A stretch of 64,000 bases of DNA, taken from NCBI RefSeq assembly GCF_026805545.1, contig NZ_JAPRFR010000001.1, positions 372,001 to 436,000 of the forward strand, given 5' to 3'. The translations under genes and the position numbers were made by a program. Source of the DNA: Aerococcus kribbianus (GTDB lineage Bacteria; Bacillota; Bacilli; Lactobacillales; Aerococcaceae). Of this stretch, positions 42,688 to 50,449 are shown in pieces (positions within the stretch are counted from its first letter, which is position 1; each line of letters starts with the position of its first letter). A model generated the notes under the pieces. It saw only the letters and a list, made by a program, of their open reading frames with translations. It was not told where the DNA came from and ran no database searches.

Positions 42688-45075
42688 TTAACCTTTGAAT
42701 TTAACAATGGTAGCACCATTACCTCCCATATTGTAAGGAGCGAATTCAAAACTTTCAACTTGGGAGTGTTGGCGCAAGTATTTATGGACACCCTTACGTA
42801 GGGCGCCCGTGCCGTGACCGTGAATAATGGTCACTTGACCATGGTTAGCTAATAAGGCCGAATCGATAAATTGGTCAAGCTGGGTCATGGCCTCTTCATA
42901 ACGTTGCCCCCGCAAGTCTAACTCGGTTTTAACACTTTTGGCTTTTTTTGCTTTGATACCGGCCCGTTTGCCAGAATTCTCCTGGTGATTGTTTTTGGCT
43001 TGGATTAGAGTCACATTCTTTTTAGGCACTTCGACCTTAAGAGCACCCATTTGAACCAACCAGCCGCCATCACGTTTTTCCACCAAGGTTCCTCTCTGGT
43101 CATAAGGAGCAATCTTAACTTCATCTCCAGGACCAAGTTTATGGTCTTTTTGTTTTTGACGTTTGGCTTTTTTCAATACTTTATTATCTTTTAATTGTCG
43201 TTCTTCTTGACTTAGATTGTCAATTTCTTTTTGTTTGGCAATCATCTGGTGCTCTTTGACTGCTTGGCCATTAGGATTAGCCCGTTGCCATTCACGGATA
43301 TCACCAATAAGTTTTTTAGCTTGGTCTTTGGTGTCAGAAACAATGGCATTGGCTTCTTTGCGCGCTCGTTCTAAGTAACGTTCCTTATCCGCTCTTAATT
43401 TATTATATACATCAGCAATTTCTTGTCGCAATTGTTCTGATTCTTGAATCTCTTGATTGAGATTAGCCAATTGTTCTTCATATGCCTGCCGTTTACTTTC
43501 CATTTCTAATAACATGTCATTGAGATTCTTCTCATCATGCGCAAGTTCAGACCGTGCTTCTTGAACGATGTTACTATCGAGGCCTAAACGTTGGGAAATA
43601 TCCAAGGCATTACTCCCGCCCGGTATACCAATTAATAGTTCATAGGCAGGCTGCAAGCTCTCTTCATCGAAAACCATAGAGGCATTTATGGCTGCTGGAT
43701 GGTCGAAAGCATAAGCCTTTAATTCTGGATAGTGAGTAGAGGTTAGCACCGTTGCTTGTAAAAAAGCCAAACGATTTAAAATGGCTTTAGCCAATGCTGC
43801 CCCTTCCTTAGGATCGGTTCCTGAACCCAACTCATCAATTAAAACCAAGTTCTGAGAATCCGCCTGCTCCAAAATATCAATAATATTTTTCATATGGCCT
43901 GAGAAAGTTGACAAACTTTGTTCCAAGGATTGCTCGTCACCAATATCGGCATAGATAGCGTTGAAAACAGCAATTTCACTACCTTCTTCTGCAGTAATAT
44001 AGAGACCGGCTTGACCCATTAGCTGTAATAGCCCAGCTGTTTTTAAGGTGATGGTTTTCCCACCAGTGTTAGGGCCCGTAATAACAATCATGTCATAGTC
44101 ATCGGTAAAATAAATATCATTGGCCACCACCTGGTCAATAGGAATAAAGGGGTGCCGTGCGCTATTCAAGTGCATATTTTGCTTGCTAGCCAGTTGAGGA
44201 CGTTTGGCTTGGATGCGCTTGGCATAACGATACTTGGCTTGAACAAAGTCCAGATAAGCTAAGATATAGGCATTATGCTCAATCGCATCACGATAAGGCA
44301 TCAAAGTTTGCGAGAGATCAGCTAAGATTTGCCGGATTTCTTCCTTTTCCTCACTGCGAAGACTAGATAACTTATTATTAGCATCTAGAACTGATTGAGG
44401 TTCGATATACAAGGTTTGCCCGCTAGAAGATTGGTCATGAACTACCCCACCAAAAGCATAGCGGTACTCTTGTTTAACTGGTAAAACAAAACGATTATTA
44501 CGAATAGTAATTAATTGGTCACTCAATTGTTTGGCCTTATCAGACTTAATTAATTGATTGAGTTTAACCCGAATTTGTGCTTCTTCAGATTTTATCGCTT
44601 GACGTAAGCCATGGAGTTTAGGACTGGCCGCATCATAAACAGTTCCATCATCAGCAATCGACTCCACCAAACGCTTGCTTAGCTTAGACACATCCGCTAA
44701 TTCTTCTTCATAAACTGCTAAAGCAGGTATTTCGATATCTGTTTCAGCAACTTTCTTATAAAAATCTGCCACCTCAGTTGCAGCACGTAAGACTTTAGCA
44801 ATGGTCGCTAGTTCCTTACCGTTTAGGTCAGCTTCCATCGCTAGACGCTGCAAATAAGGACGTATATTCGCTAATTGTCCAATTGGAAAAGCCATTGCTT
44901 CTTCATCTAGACGCTGTACATCTTCAACCTCGTCTAGAGCTTTAACGATCGCTTGAGCATCAGTCATCGCTTCCAATTTCAAGGCCCGTTTTTGACCTAA
45001 TTCCGTCTGCGTTTCTTGGGCCAATTCACGTCGGACCTGATCAAAAGCTAGTAATTGGTATATTTTTTGGTTCAA
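42688..45075 (-). CDS. mutS2: Endonuclease/ATPase MutS2
   Basis: 795 residues. The MutS core and clamp (about 1-310) lead to Walker A ITGPNTGGKTITLKT, Walker B LVLIDELGSGTDPKEG, a long coiled coil (about 510-640) and a C-terminal Smr domain (LDLRGQRYEEA, IIHGHGTGALR). MutS2 limits homologous recombination and in Bacilli helps rescue collided ribosomes. The start codon is TTG at 45075 with GAGGAG six bases upstream. Complete by length. Confidence 0.96.
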   Translation of the reverse strand: MNQKIYQLLAFDQVRRELAQETQTELGQKRALKLEAMTDAQAIVKALDEVEDVQRLDEEAMAFPIGQLANIRPYLQRLAMEADLNGKELATIAKVLRAATEVADFYKKVAETDIEIPALAVYEEELADVSKLSKRLVESIADDGTVYDAASPKLHGLRQAIKSEEAQIRVKLNQLIKSDKAKQLSDQLITIRNNRFVLPVKQEYRYAFGGVVHDQSSSGQTLYIEPQSVLDANNKLSSLRSEEKEEIRQILADLSQTLMPYRDAIEHNAYILAYLDFVQAKYRYAKRIQAKRPQLASKQNMHLNSARHPFIPIDQVVANDIYFTDDYDMIVITGPNTGGKTITLKTAGLLQLMGQAGLYITAEEGSEIAVFNAIYADIGDEQSLEQSLSTFSGHMKNIIDILEQADSQNLVLIDELGSGTDPKEGAALAKAILNRLAFLQATVLTSTHYPELKAYAFDHPAAINASMVFDEESLQPAYELLIGIPGGSNALDISQRLGLDSNIVQEARSELAHDEKNLNDMLLEMESKRQAYEEQLANLNQEIQESEQLRQEIADVYNKLRADKERYLERARKEANAIVSDTKDQAKKLIGDIREWQRANPNGQAVKEHQMIAKQKEIDNLSQEERQLKDNKVLKKAKRQKQKDHKLGPGDEVKIAPYDQRGTLVEKRDGGWLVQMGALKVEVPKKNVTLIQAKNNHQENSGKRAGIKAKKAKSVKTELDLRGQRYEEAMTQLDQFIDSALLANHGQVTIIHGHGTGALRKGVHKYLRQHSQVESFEFAPYNMGGNGATIVKFKG

Positions 45076-45107
45076 TACAATCTCCTCTAATCATTCATCA
45101 TTTCATT

Positions 45108-45659
45108 CTATAAAGTTGCTACCCCATCTAGCCATAAGGAGAGGATATGTTTAGAAAAGAATGGGACTTGGCGAATAAAGAAATCACTCACCATATTATC
45201 AGCTAGAAAATTCTGTAGCCACGGGAAAGTCAACGTTGCTAAAAAAGTAAACAAGAGACAAAGGCACAAGCTAGTATAAATAATAGCAACTATTCCCCCG
45301 ACTAAAACATCGCGATTTTTAGGATACATTTTATCTTGTTTAGAGGGCATAAAAGCCTTGATACTGTGGGTTACAATCATTATTAGAATAAAGATTAAAA
45401 TAAAGGCCACCGCTTGAAAATAAACCTGGTCCATCTGTCGAATCATATTTTGAGGAAAATAAACAAAATCACTTTGCAATGATAAGCCTGGATAAGGAAC
45501 CCACAAAGCTGTCCAAGCCGCTAGGGGCTTGTAGAAAATACTGGCACAAAAATAGGCAAGTAACATGCCTACAAACTTTGCGGTTGCCTGGCGACTACCC
45601 TCTTGAATCGTGTGGAAGGCATCTAAACTATATAAAACCAAAACTAGGATTAGGGTCAT
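45108..45659 (-). CDS. CvpA-family membrane protein
   Basis: 183 residues with four hydrophobic helices. LILVLVLYSLDAFHTIQEGSRQA and its place between zapA and mutS2 identify the CvpA/colicin V production family (YshB in Bacillus). Function is unknown. AAAGGAG precedes the ATG. Confidence 0.85.
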   Translation of the reverse strand: MTLILVLVLYSLDAFHTIQEGSRQATAKFVGMLLAYFCASIFYKPLAAWTALWVPYPGLSLQSDFVYFPQNMIRQMDQVYFQAVAFILIFILIMIVTHSIKAFMPSKQDKMYPKNRDVLVGGIVAIIYTSLCLCLLFTFLATLTFPWLQNFLADNMVSDFFIRQVPFFSKHILSLWLDGVATL

Positions 45660-45670
45660 AGTAAGCTCCT

Positions 45671-46336
45671 TTAAGGTCTAGGGGTTTGACGTAACTGATT
45701 TAAGCGTTTAGGCGCCTGGCTGAGTTGTTCGCTTAAGCGTCTAGGATTATAAGCTTTTAAATCATGATGATTTTTATTGACTTGTGCTGTTTTTTGACCA
45801 CTCAGCATGGTGGCCTTTGTTGAAGACTTAGGATCGATAGACTGGGTTTTTCTTGTTTCTCCCGCAATGATAGGAGCAGTTTTAGTTTCAAATGGTTCTT
45901 GGTCAGTCTTATTATTTGGGTTTTCTGGGATTGGTCGACCACTAGAATCTTTGTCAGGTTCATCTCCATATTCCGCTACTTTACTTCCCTCTAATTCGGT
46001 ATTTTCTGAATTAGCTACTTGCTGATTTTGCTTGCTAGCGTCTAGTTTAGCTTCTAAGGCCGCTAATTTATCCTCTAAGATTTGATTGCGTTCTAATAAG
46101 AACTTCTTATCTTCTTGGATGGTTTTTAAGTCATTAGCCAAGGTCATCCGGTCTGAATAAGCATTAAAAACTAACAAAGCCAATAAATCTTCCAAGGACC
46201 GATCAGCTTGCCGAATCGATAAAGACTTTAAATCCCCGTTTAACGACTGGCTGACTTTTTTGACTTGGTCGGCGGACCGATCAGTTCGTAAGGTTAATTT
46301 TTTATACCCAATATGGGTTGTATAACGTTTACTCAT
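45671..46336 (-). CDS. zapA: ZapA-type cell division protein with long C-terminal tail
   Basis: 221 residues from the chosen start, against about 85-110 for usual ZapA. The N-terminal 60 residues (HIGYKKLTLRTDRSADQV, DLLALLVFNAYSDRM) and the following coiled coil (LKTIQEDKKFLLERNQILEDKLAALEAK) are ZapA; the last roughly 110 residues are disordered, first acidic and later rich in Arg, Gln and Pro. ZapA cross-links FtsZ filaments. An in-frame ATG at 46351 is too close to its ribosome site. Confidence 0.8.
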   Translation of the reverse strand: MSKRYTTHIGYKKLTLRTDRSADQVKKVSQSLNGDLKSLSIRQADRSLEDLLALLVFNAYSDRMTLANDLKTIQEDKKFLLERNQILEDKLAALEAKLDASKQNQQVANSENTELEGSKVAEYGDEPDKDSSGRPIPENPNNKTDQEPFETKTAPIIAGETRKTQSIDPKSSTKATMLSGQKTAQVNKNHHDLKAYNPRRLSEQLSQAPKRLNQLRQTPRP

Positions 46337-46413
46337 TGAGACATCTTCCATTTCCTTAAGTATTCATTGCTTGATTACTTAGTCTATTATGCCTTATTTT
46401 ATCATTTTATCCC

Positions 46414-46434
46414 TTAACTGGCTAGTTCAGTTAA
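46414..46434. repeat. Inverted repeat upstream of zapA
   Basis: TTAACTG and CAGTTAA (seven bases each, seven-base gap) are perfect inverted arms between the divergent zapA and riboswitch promoters. It could be an operator; no regulator is known. Confidence 0.4.
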
Positions 46435-46457
46435 TTAAAGCTTTTCTCATTTTAGCA

Positions 46458-46486
46458 TTGCTTTTTTATTTAAATTAGTGTATCTT
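46458..46486 (+). promoter_or_regulatory. Promoter of the lysine riboswitch transcript
   Basis: TTGCTT (46458-46463), a 17-base spacer and TATCTT (46481-46486), giving a start near 46493, 21 bases before the aptamer. Confidence 0.55.
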
Positions 46487-46513
46487 GATTACTAACAACC
46501 GAAAACACATTTT

Positions 46514-46752
46514 GAGATAGAGGAGCAAAACTCATCAGTAAACCACTGAGCGGCAGCTAGGAAGTGGTCAAAAGGGGTGTTTTGCCGAAGTTGGCTAGGC
46601 GTGGCGACGTCTACCTCCTGGGTATAAGTCATAATAGGCTTGTAACTGTCACGATTGTGATGTGCTATCCGAAAAGCATTGACTTTGGGGCCCCATTGTC
46701 TAACTTTTCCGTACCCTCCTCTACTCAATTATTGTGTAGAGGATTTTTATTT
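46514..46752 (+). ncRNA. Lysine riboswitch (L box) with transcription terminator
   Basis: The 5' GATAGAGGAGC, AGTAA, then AAAGGGGTGTTTTGCCGAAG, GGTATAAG, CTGTCAC and the closing GTGATGTGCTATC occur in the order and spacing of the lysine aptamer, and GATAG (46516-46520) pairs with CTATC (46665-46669) as P1. An intrinsic terminator follows: CCTCTAC (46718-46724) pairs with GTAGAGG (46736-46742), then T-rich sequence to 46752. AGGAGG of the next gene lies right behind. Lysine binding should stop transcription of the importer. Confidence 0.88.
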
Positions 46753-46765
46753 AGGAGGAAAACAA

Positions 46766-48391
46766 ATGAAAAGCAGAACATGGACCCCCTTATTAACAAC
46801 TTTATTATCCCTATTATTAGTGCTTAGTCCTTGGTCTTACCAAGTCGCCAAAGCCAACCAAAACGCAATCGCTGTTGATCAGAATGAATTAAACGCCAGC
46901 CTAGAAACTGACGGTGTCTTACGAGTCGGAATGGAGGCTGACTATGCGCCCTTCAACTGGACGCAGACTTCGGCTAGCGATGGGGCCGTTCCTATTAGTA
47001 ATTCCCAAGGCGAATATGCCAATGGATACGATGTTCAAATCGCCAAAGCGATTGCTCAGCAGTTAGGTCTAGAATTAGAAATTGTCAAGGTAGAATGGGA
47101 CGGCCTACCACCTGCCTTACAATCTGGCAAAATCGATGCCATTATTGCTGGGATGTCACCAACACCAGAACGTTTAGAACAGATTGATTTTTCTGATTCC
47201 TATTATGATTCTGATATTGTGGTAGTTACAGAGAGCGACAGTCAGTACGCTGATGCCAGTTCTCTAGCAGACTTATCCGGAGCCAGTCTTACTGGCCAAC
47301 TTAATACTTTCCATTATGATTTAATTGACCAAATCCCTAATGTCAATAAAGAAACTGCCTTAGATACCTTCCCTACTATGATCACTTCCGTTCTATCAGG
47401 AAAAATTGATGGTTATATTTCTGAACGACCAGGCGCCTTAGCTGCCCTAGCCGCTAACCCAGACTTAAACATTGTTGAATTTGCTGACGGTCAAGGCTTC
47501 GACTTAGGAGACCAAACCACTGACATTGCAGTTGGGGTTCGTAAGAATTCTTCCCTAACGAACTACATCAACCAAGCACTAGAAACTATTCCCCAATCTG
47601 ACCGCGATCAAATGATGGAGGACATGGTAGACCTAAATGAACGCGGCGAAAGTCAAGGTTTCTGGGCCGAAGTTGCAGGTATTTGGTCAAATTACGGTAG
47701 CCAATTTTTACGTGGCGCCCGTAACACCATGTTTATTGCCCTAATTTCTACTTTAATTGGTTTTATTATCGGTTTAATTATTGCCATCATTCGTTCCTTA
47801 AAAGTTGGCAAGGATAATCTGATTGCTTTTGTTTTCTATAAGCTTGTTGATTTCTTGATTGCTTGCTACATTGAAATTTTCCGTGGCACACCAATGATGG
47901 TCCAAGCCATGTTAATTTTCTATGGCTCTAAACTTTTCTTTGATTTAGACTTGTCATCAATGGCTGCTGCCCTACTCATTGTTTCCATTAATACTGGTGC
48001 TTACTTAGCTGAAGTTATCCGGGGAGGGATCAGCGGAGTTGACAAGGGCCAAACCGAAGCCGCTAAAGCGATTGGAATGAATCACTTCCAAACGATGACA
48101 TCAATCATTTTACCCCAAGCCATTCGCACTACCCTGCCTGCCTTAGGAAATGAATTTGTCATCAACATCAAGGATACTTCCGTCTTGAACGTTATTGCGG
48201 TCACTGAACTATTCTTTATTACCCGGTCTACTGCTGGTTCAACCTACCTAACCTTCCAAACATTCTTTATCGCATCTATAATCTACCTAGTCTTAACCTT
48301 TACAACAACGCGACTATTGAATTTTGTGGAACGCAAATTTTCTGATGACCATTCTTACCGTGTTCATACCTCATCAACAATCCAACAGTAA
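46766..48391 (+). CDS. Lysine ABC importer: substrate-binding protein fused to permease
   Basis: 541 residues. A signal peptide (about 1-27, ending in AKA), then a polar-amino-acid binding domain (GVLRVGMEADYAPFNW, VEWDGLPPALQSGKIDAIIAG), then from about residue 325 a permease domain with three or more helices and the inner-membrane motif EAAKAIGMNHFQTMTSIILPQA. Such fusions tether two binding domains to each transporter. The start is fixed by AGGAGG seven bases upstream; an upstream open frame runs through the riboswitch and is rejected. Specificity for lysine is inferred from the L box; arginine or others cannot be excluded. Confidence 0.9.
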   Translation: MKSRTWTPLLTTLLSLLLVLSPWSYQVAKANQNAIAVDQNELNASLETDGVLRVGMEADYAPFNWTQTSASDGAVPISNSQGEYANGYDVQIAKAIAQQLGLELEIVKVEWDGLPPALQSGKIDAIIAGMSPTPERLEQIDFSDSYYDSDIVVVTESDSQYADASSLADLSGASLTGQLNTFHYDLIDQIPNVNKETALDTFPTMITSVLSGKIDGYISERPGALAALAANPDLNIVEFADGQGFDLGDQTTDIAVGVRKNSSLTNYINQALETIPQSDRDQMMEDMVDLNERGESQGFWAEVAGIWSNYGSQFLRGARNTMFIALISTLIGFIIGLIIAIIRSLKVGKDNLIAFVFYKLVDFLIACYIEIFRGTPMMVQAMLIFYGSKLFFDLDLSSMAAALLIVSINTGAYLAEVIRGGISGVDKGQTEAAKAIGMNHFQTMTSIILPQAIRTTLPALGNEFVINIKDTSVLNVIAVTELFFITRSTAGSTYLTFQTFFIASIIYLVLTFTTTRLLNFVERKFSDDHSYRVHTSSTIQQ

Positions 48392-48411
48392 ACCATTAGG
48401 AGGAGTAAACT

Positions 48412-49167
48412 ATGACAGAGCAATTAATTTTACAAGTTGATCATTTAGAGAAGACTTATACCGATAATTTAGTGTTAAAAGATATCGACTTCACTGTAAA
48501 TACCGGTGAAGTCATCTCCATCATCGGTTCATCAGGTTCCGGGAAATCAACCCTATTACGATGCTTAAACTTGTTAGAAGAACCGACTAATGGTGATATT
48601 CGTTACCATGGAGAGTCCATACTTGCCCCTAAGTTCAACCGCAACCATTATCGGTCACAAGTTGGCATGGTCTTCCAACAATTTAATCTTTTCAAAAATA
48701 TGAATGCCTTAGAAAACTGTGTCATTGGTCAAAAGAAAATCCTAGGTCGTAGCCAAGAGGAAGCTGAAAAAATCGCCCTTGCTAATCTAGAAAAAGTTGG
48801 CATGGCCCCATACCGCGAAGCCAAACCTCACCAATTATCTGGTGGGCAACAACAGCGGGTAGCCATTGCCAGAGCCTTATCTATGGAACCTGAGCTCTTA
48901 CTCTTTGATGAGCCTACTTCCGCTCTAGACCCAGAAATGGTAGGTGAAGTATTAGAGACTATGACTCAATTAGCCAAAGAAGGTTTAACCATGATTGTGG
49001 TGACCCATGAAATGGAATTTGCCCGTGATGTATCAACTCGCGTTTGCTTTATGGACCAAGGGGTGATTGTTGAAGACGGCCCATCACAAGACGTTATCGG
49101 TAACCCTCAACACCAAAGAACCAAAACTTTCTTATCACGCTACCTCAGCGAACGCCAAAGTATCTAG
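48412..49167 (+). CDS. Amino acid ABC importer, ATP-binding protein
   Basis: 251 residues. Walker [14 protein letters not shown], signature [12 protein letters not shown], Walker [15 protein letters not shown] and the switch His in VVTHEM are all intact. Its form is that of the GlnQ/HisP polar amino-acid family. It powers the fused permease encoded 20 bases upstream; AGGAGG precedes the ATG and the two share the lysine riboswitch. Confidence 0.95.
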   Translation: MTEQLILQVDHLEKTYTDNLVLKDIDFTVNTGEVISIIGSSGSGKSTLLRCLNLLEEPTNGDIRYHGESILAPKFNRNHYRSQVGMVFQQFNLFKNMNALENCVIGQKKILGRSQEEAEKIALANLEKVGMAPYREAKPHQLSGGQQQRVAIARALSMEPELLLFDEPTSALDPEMVGEVLETMTQLAKEGLTMIVVTHEMEFARDVSTRVCFMDQGVIVEDGPSQDVIGNPQHQRTKTFLSRYLSERQSI

Positions 49168-49170
49168 TAT

Positions 49171-49214
49171 AAAAAGGCTTAGCAACAGATCGTTCTGTGC
49201 TAAGCCTTTTATTA
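49171..49214. terminator. Terminator after the lysine importer
   Basis: AAAAGGCTTAGCA (49172-49184) pairs with TGCTAAGCCTTTT (49198-49210), then T-rich; also serves the convergent DUF368 gene. Confidence 0.88.
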
Positions 49215-49227
49215 TAACCACATTAAT

Positions 49228-50097
49228 CTAATCGCGGCTGTATTTTTCTTCGATGCCTGAGAACCAATAAGAAAAAGCAATTCCCAAAGCAAACATTACT
49301 AATGAAATCAACAAGGTCATCATAAAGGATAAGCCTGTTTCCGCCAATGCTTCTGCCGTAAAAGCCGGAAAAACGACTGTTGGGAAGATGGCTAATGATG
49401 AGCCAATAACAGTCCCTAAAATAAAGTGATACATCTTGGCATAATAATGCGCAAAGGCCCAATTAGCGACTTTGGCTAAAGACAAGACACAAATCACCAA
49501 TCCTAAGGCTAAGGGAATAATCACACCAAAATCAAAAGAAGAAATTCCCGCGGCCATTTTATCATATAAACCAAAATAGATAAGGAAGTTACTTGGACTC
49601 ATACCAGGGACAATAACACCTAAGCCAATTAAGGCACCCGATAAGATCCAGGCCCAAAATGACGGTTGAACTTGAGTTAGAGACTGCCCTCCTATGACCA
49701 TCAATAGGAAGATAACTAAGGCTGATCCTGTCATGGTTATTAAATCACTAGTGTCACGGCCTTTCTGACCCGCTTGCTTAAAGAGCGATGGCAAGGTACC
49801 CACTACAAAACCAATAAACAAACACGTAAAAAGCGCTTGGTAGCTACCAAAGGCCTTCTCCACCACTACGGAGAAAAGGACCACTCCCAGAACACCACCA
49901 ATTCCAACTGGAATAAAATAAATCACATTTTTCCAGAAATCTTTGGTGATATTTCCGAGGAAGCTCAACATTTTATCGTAAATTCCAAAAATAACTGCTA
50001 AAACCCCACCAGATAGGCCAGGTAAAATACCCCCAATTCCTACTGTGGCCCCTTTAAACAGGCGAATTAGCCAGTCACGCATATCAACATTATTCAT
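49228..50097 (-). CDS. DUF368 integral membrane protein, predicted undecaprenyl phosphate translocase
   Basis: 289 residues with about eight membrane helices. GATVGIGGILPGLSGGVLAVIFGIYDKML near the N-terminus and LIGLGVIVPGMSPSNFLIYFGLYDKM in the middle are the two internal repeats of DUF368. DUF368 proteins (PopT) have recently been shown to return undecaprenyl phosphate to the inner leaflet in other bacteria. Both repeat motifs are intact, so the same role is likely. Single gene with AAAGGAA upstream. Confidence 0.88.
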   Translation of the reverse strand: MNNVDMRDWLIRLFKGATVGIGGILPGLSGGVLAVIFGIYDKMLSFLGNITKDFWKNVIYFIPVGIGGVLGVVLFSVVVEKAFGSYQALFTCLFIGFVVGTLPSLFKQAGQKGRDTSDLITMTGSALVIFLLMVIGGQSLTQVQPSFWAWILSGALIGLGVIVPGMSPSNFLIYFGLYDKMAAGISSFDFGVIIPLALGLVICVLSLAKVANWAFAHYYAKMYHFILGTVIGSSLAIFPTVVFPAFTAEALAETGLSFMMTLLISLVMFALGIAFSYWFSGIEEKYSRD

Positions 50098-50449
50098 TGT
50101 TTCATTCCTTTCTCATTTCTCCATCTATTATACACATCTTCAACTCGCTTGGCGATAGGACCCACCGACTTTAAGAAAAATTGAAAAAATCACAAATAGA
50201 GCTGAGTCAGTCGCTTGAAAAACGAGAGATTTGTCATAATAGAAAAAGGATTGGGGGCTTAAATTCTCTGGTTTAAAAGATAAATGATCGAAGAACGCAA
50301 AAAGACTGGGACAAAAGCCCCAGTCTTTTTGTATAATCTTCTAGTCGGACTCCAAAAATTTTTGATAACTTATCGCTATCTGCAGTCTTTTGGTCCAAGG
50401 CTTCTGTTCTTAACGACTTTACTCCCCTTCTACTATTACTATGAAATAA
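50098..50449. other. Intergenic region between DUF368 and DUF2207 genes
   Basis: 352 bases without a gene. It contains the DUF368 5' region (a TATAAT on the minus strand near 50130, no clear -35), then repeat copy B at 50299-50410. The short frame at 50284-50535 lies over the repeat and is rejected. Confidence 0.65.
50299..50410 (+). repeat. Intergenic hairpin/block repeat, copy B
   Basis: The hairpin GACTGGG (50304-50310) / CCCAGTC (50319-50325), flanked by A and T runs, can end the DUF2207 transcript on the minus strand. It is followed after about 40 bases by the conserved block (50371-50410), 36/40 identical to copy A. Confidence 0.75.

Noticed and set aside
46492-46827. Open frames on both strands over the riboswitch
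   Set aside because: The RNA motifs explain the conservation; the coding potential is accidental, and the transporter start is clear at 46766.
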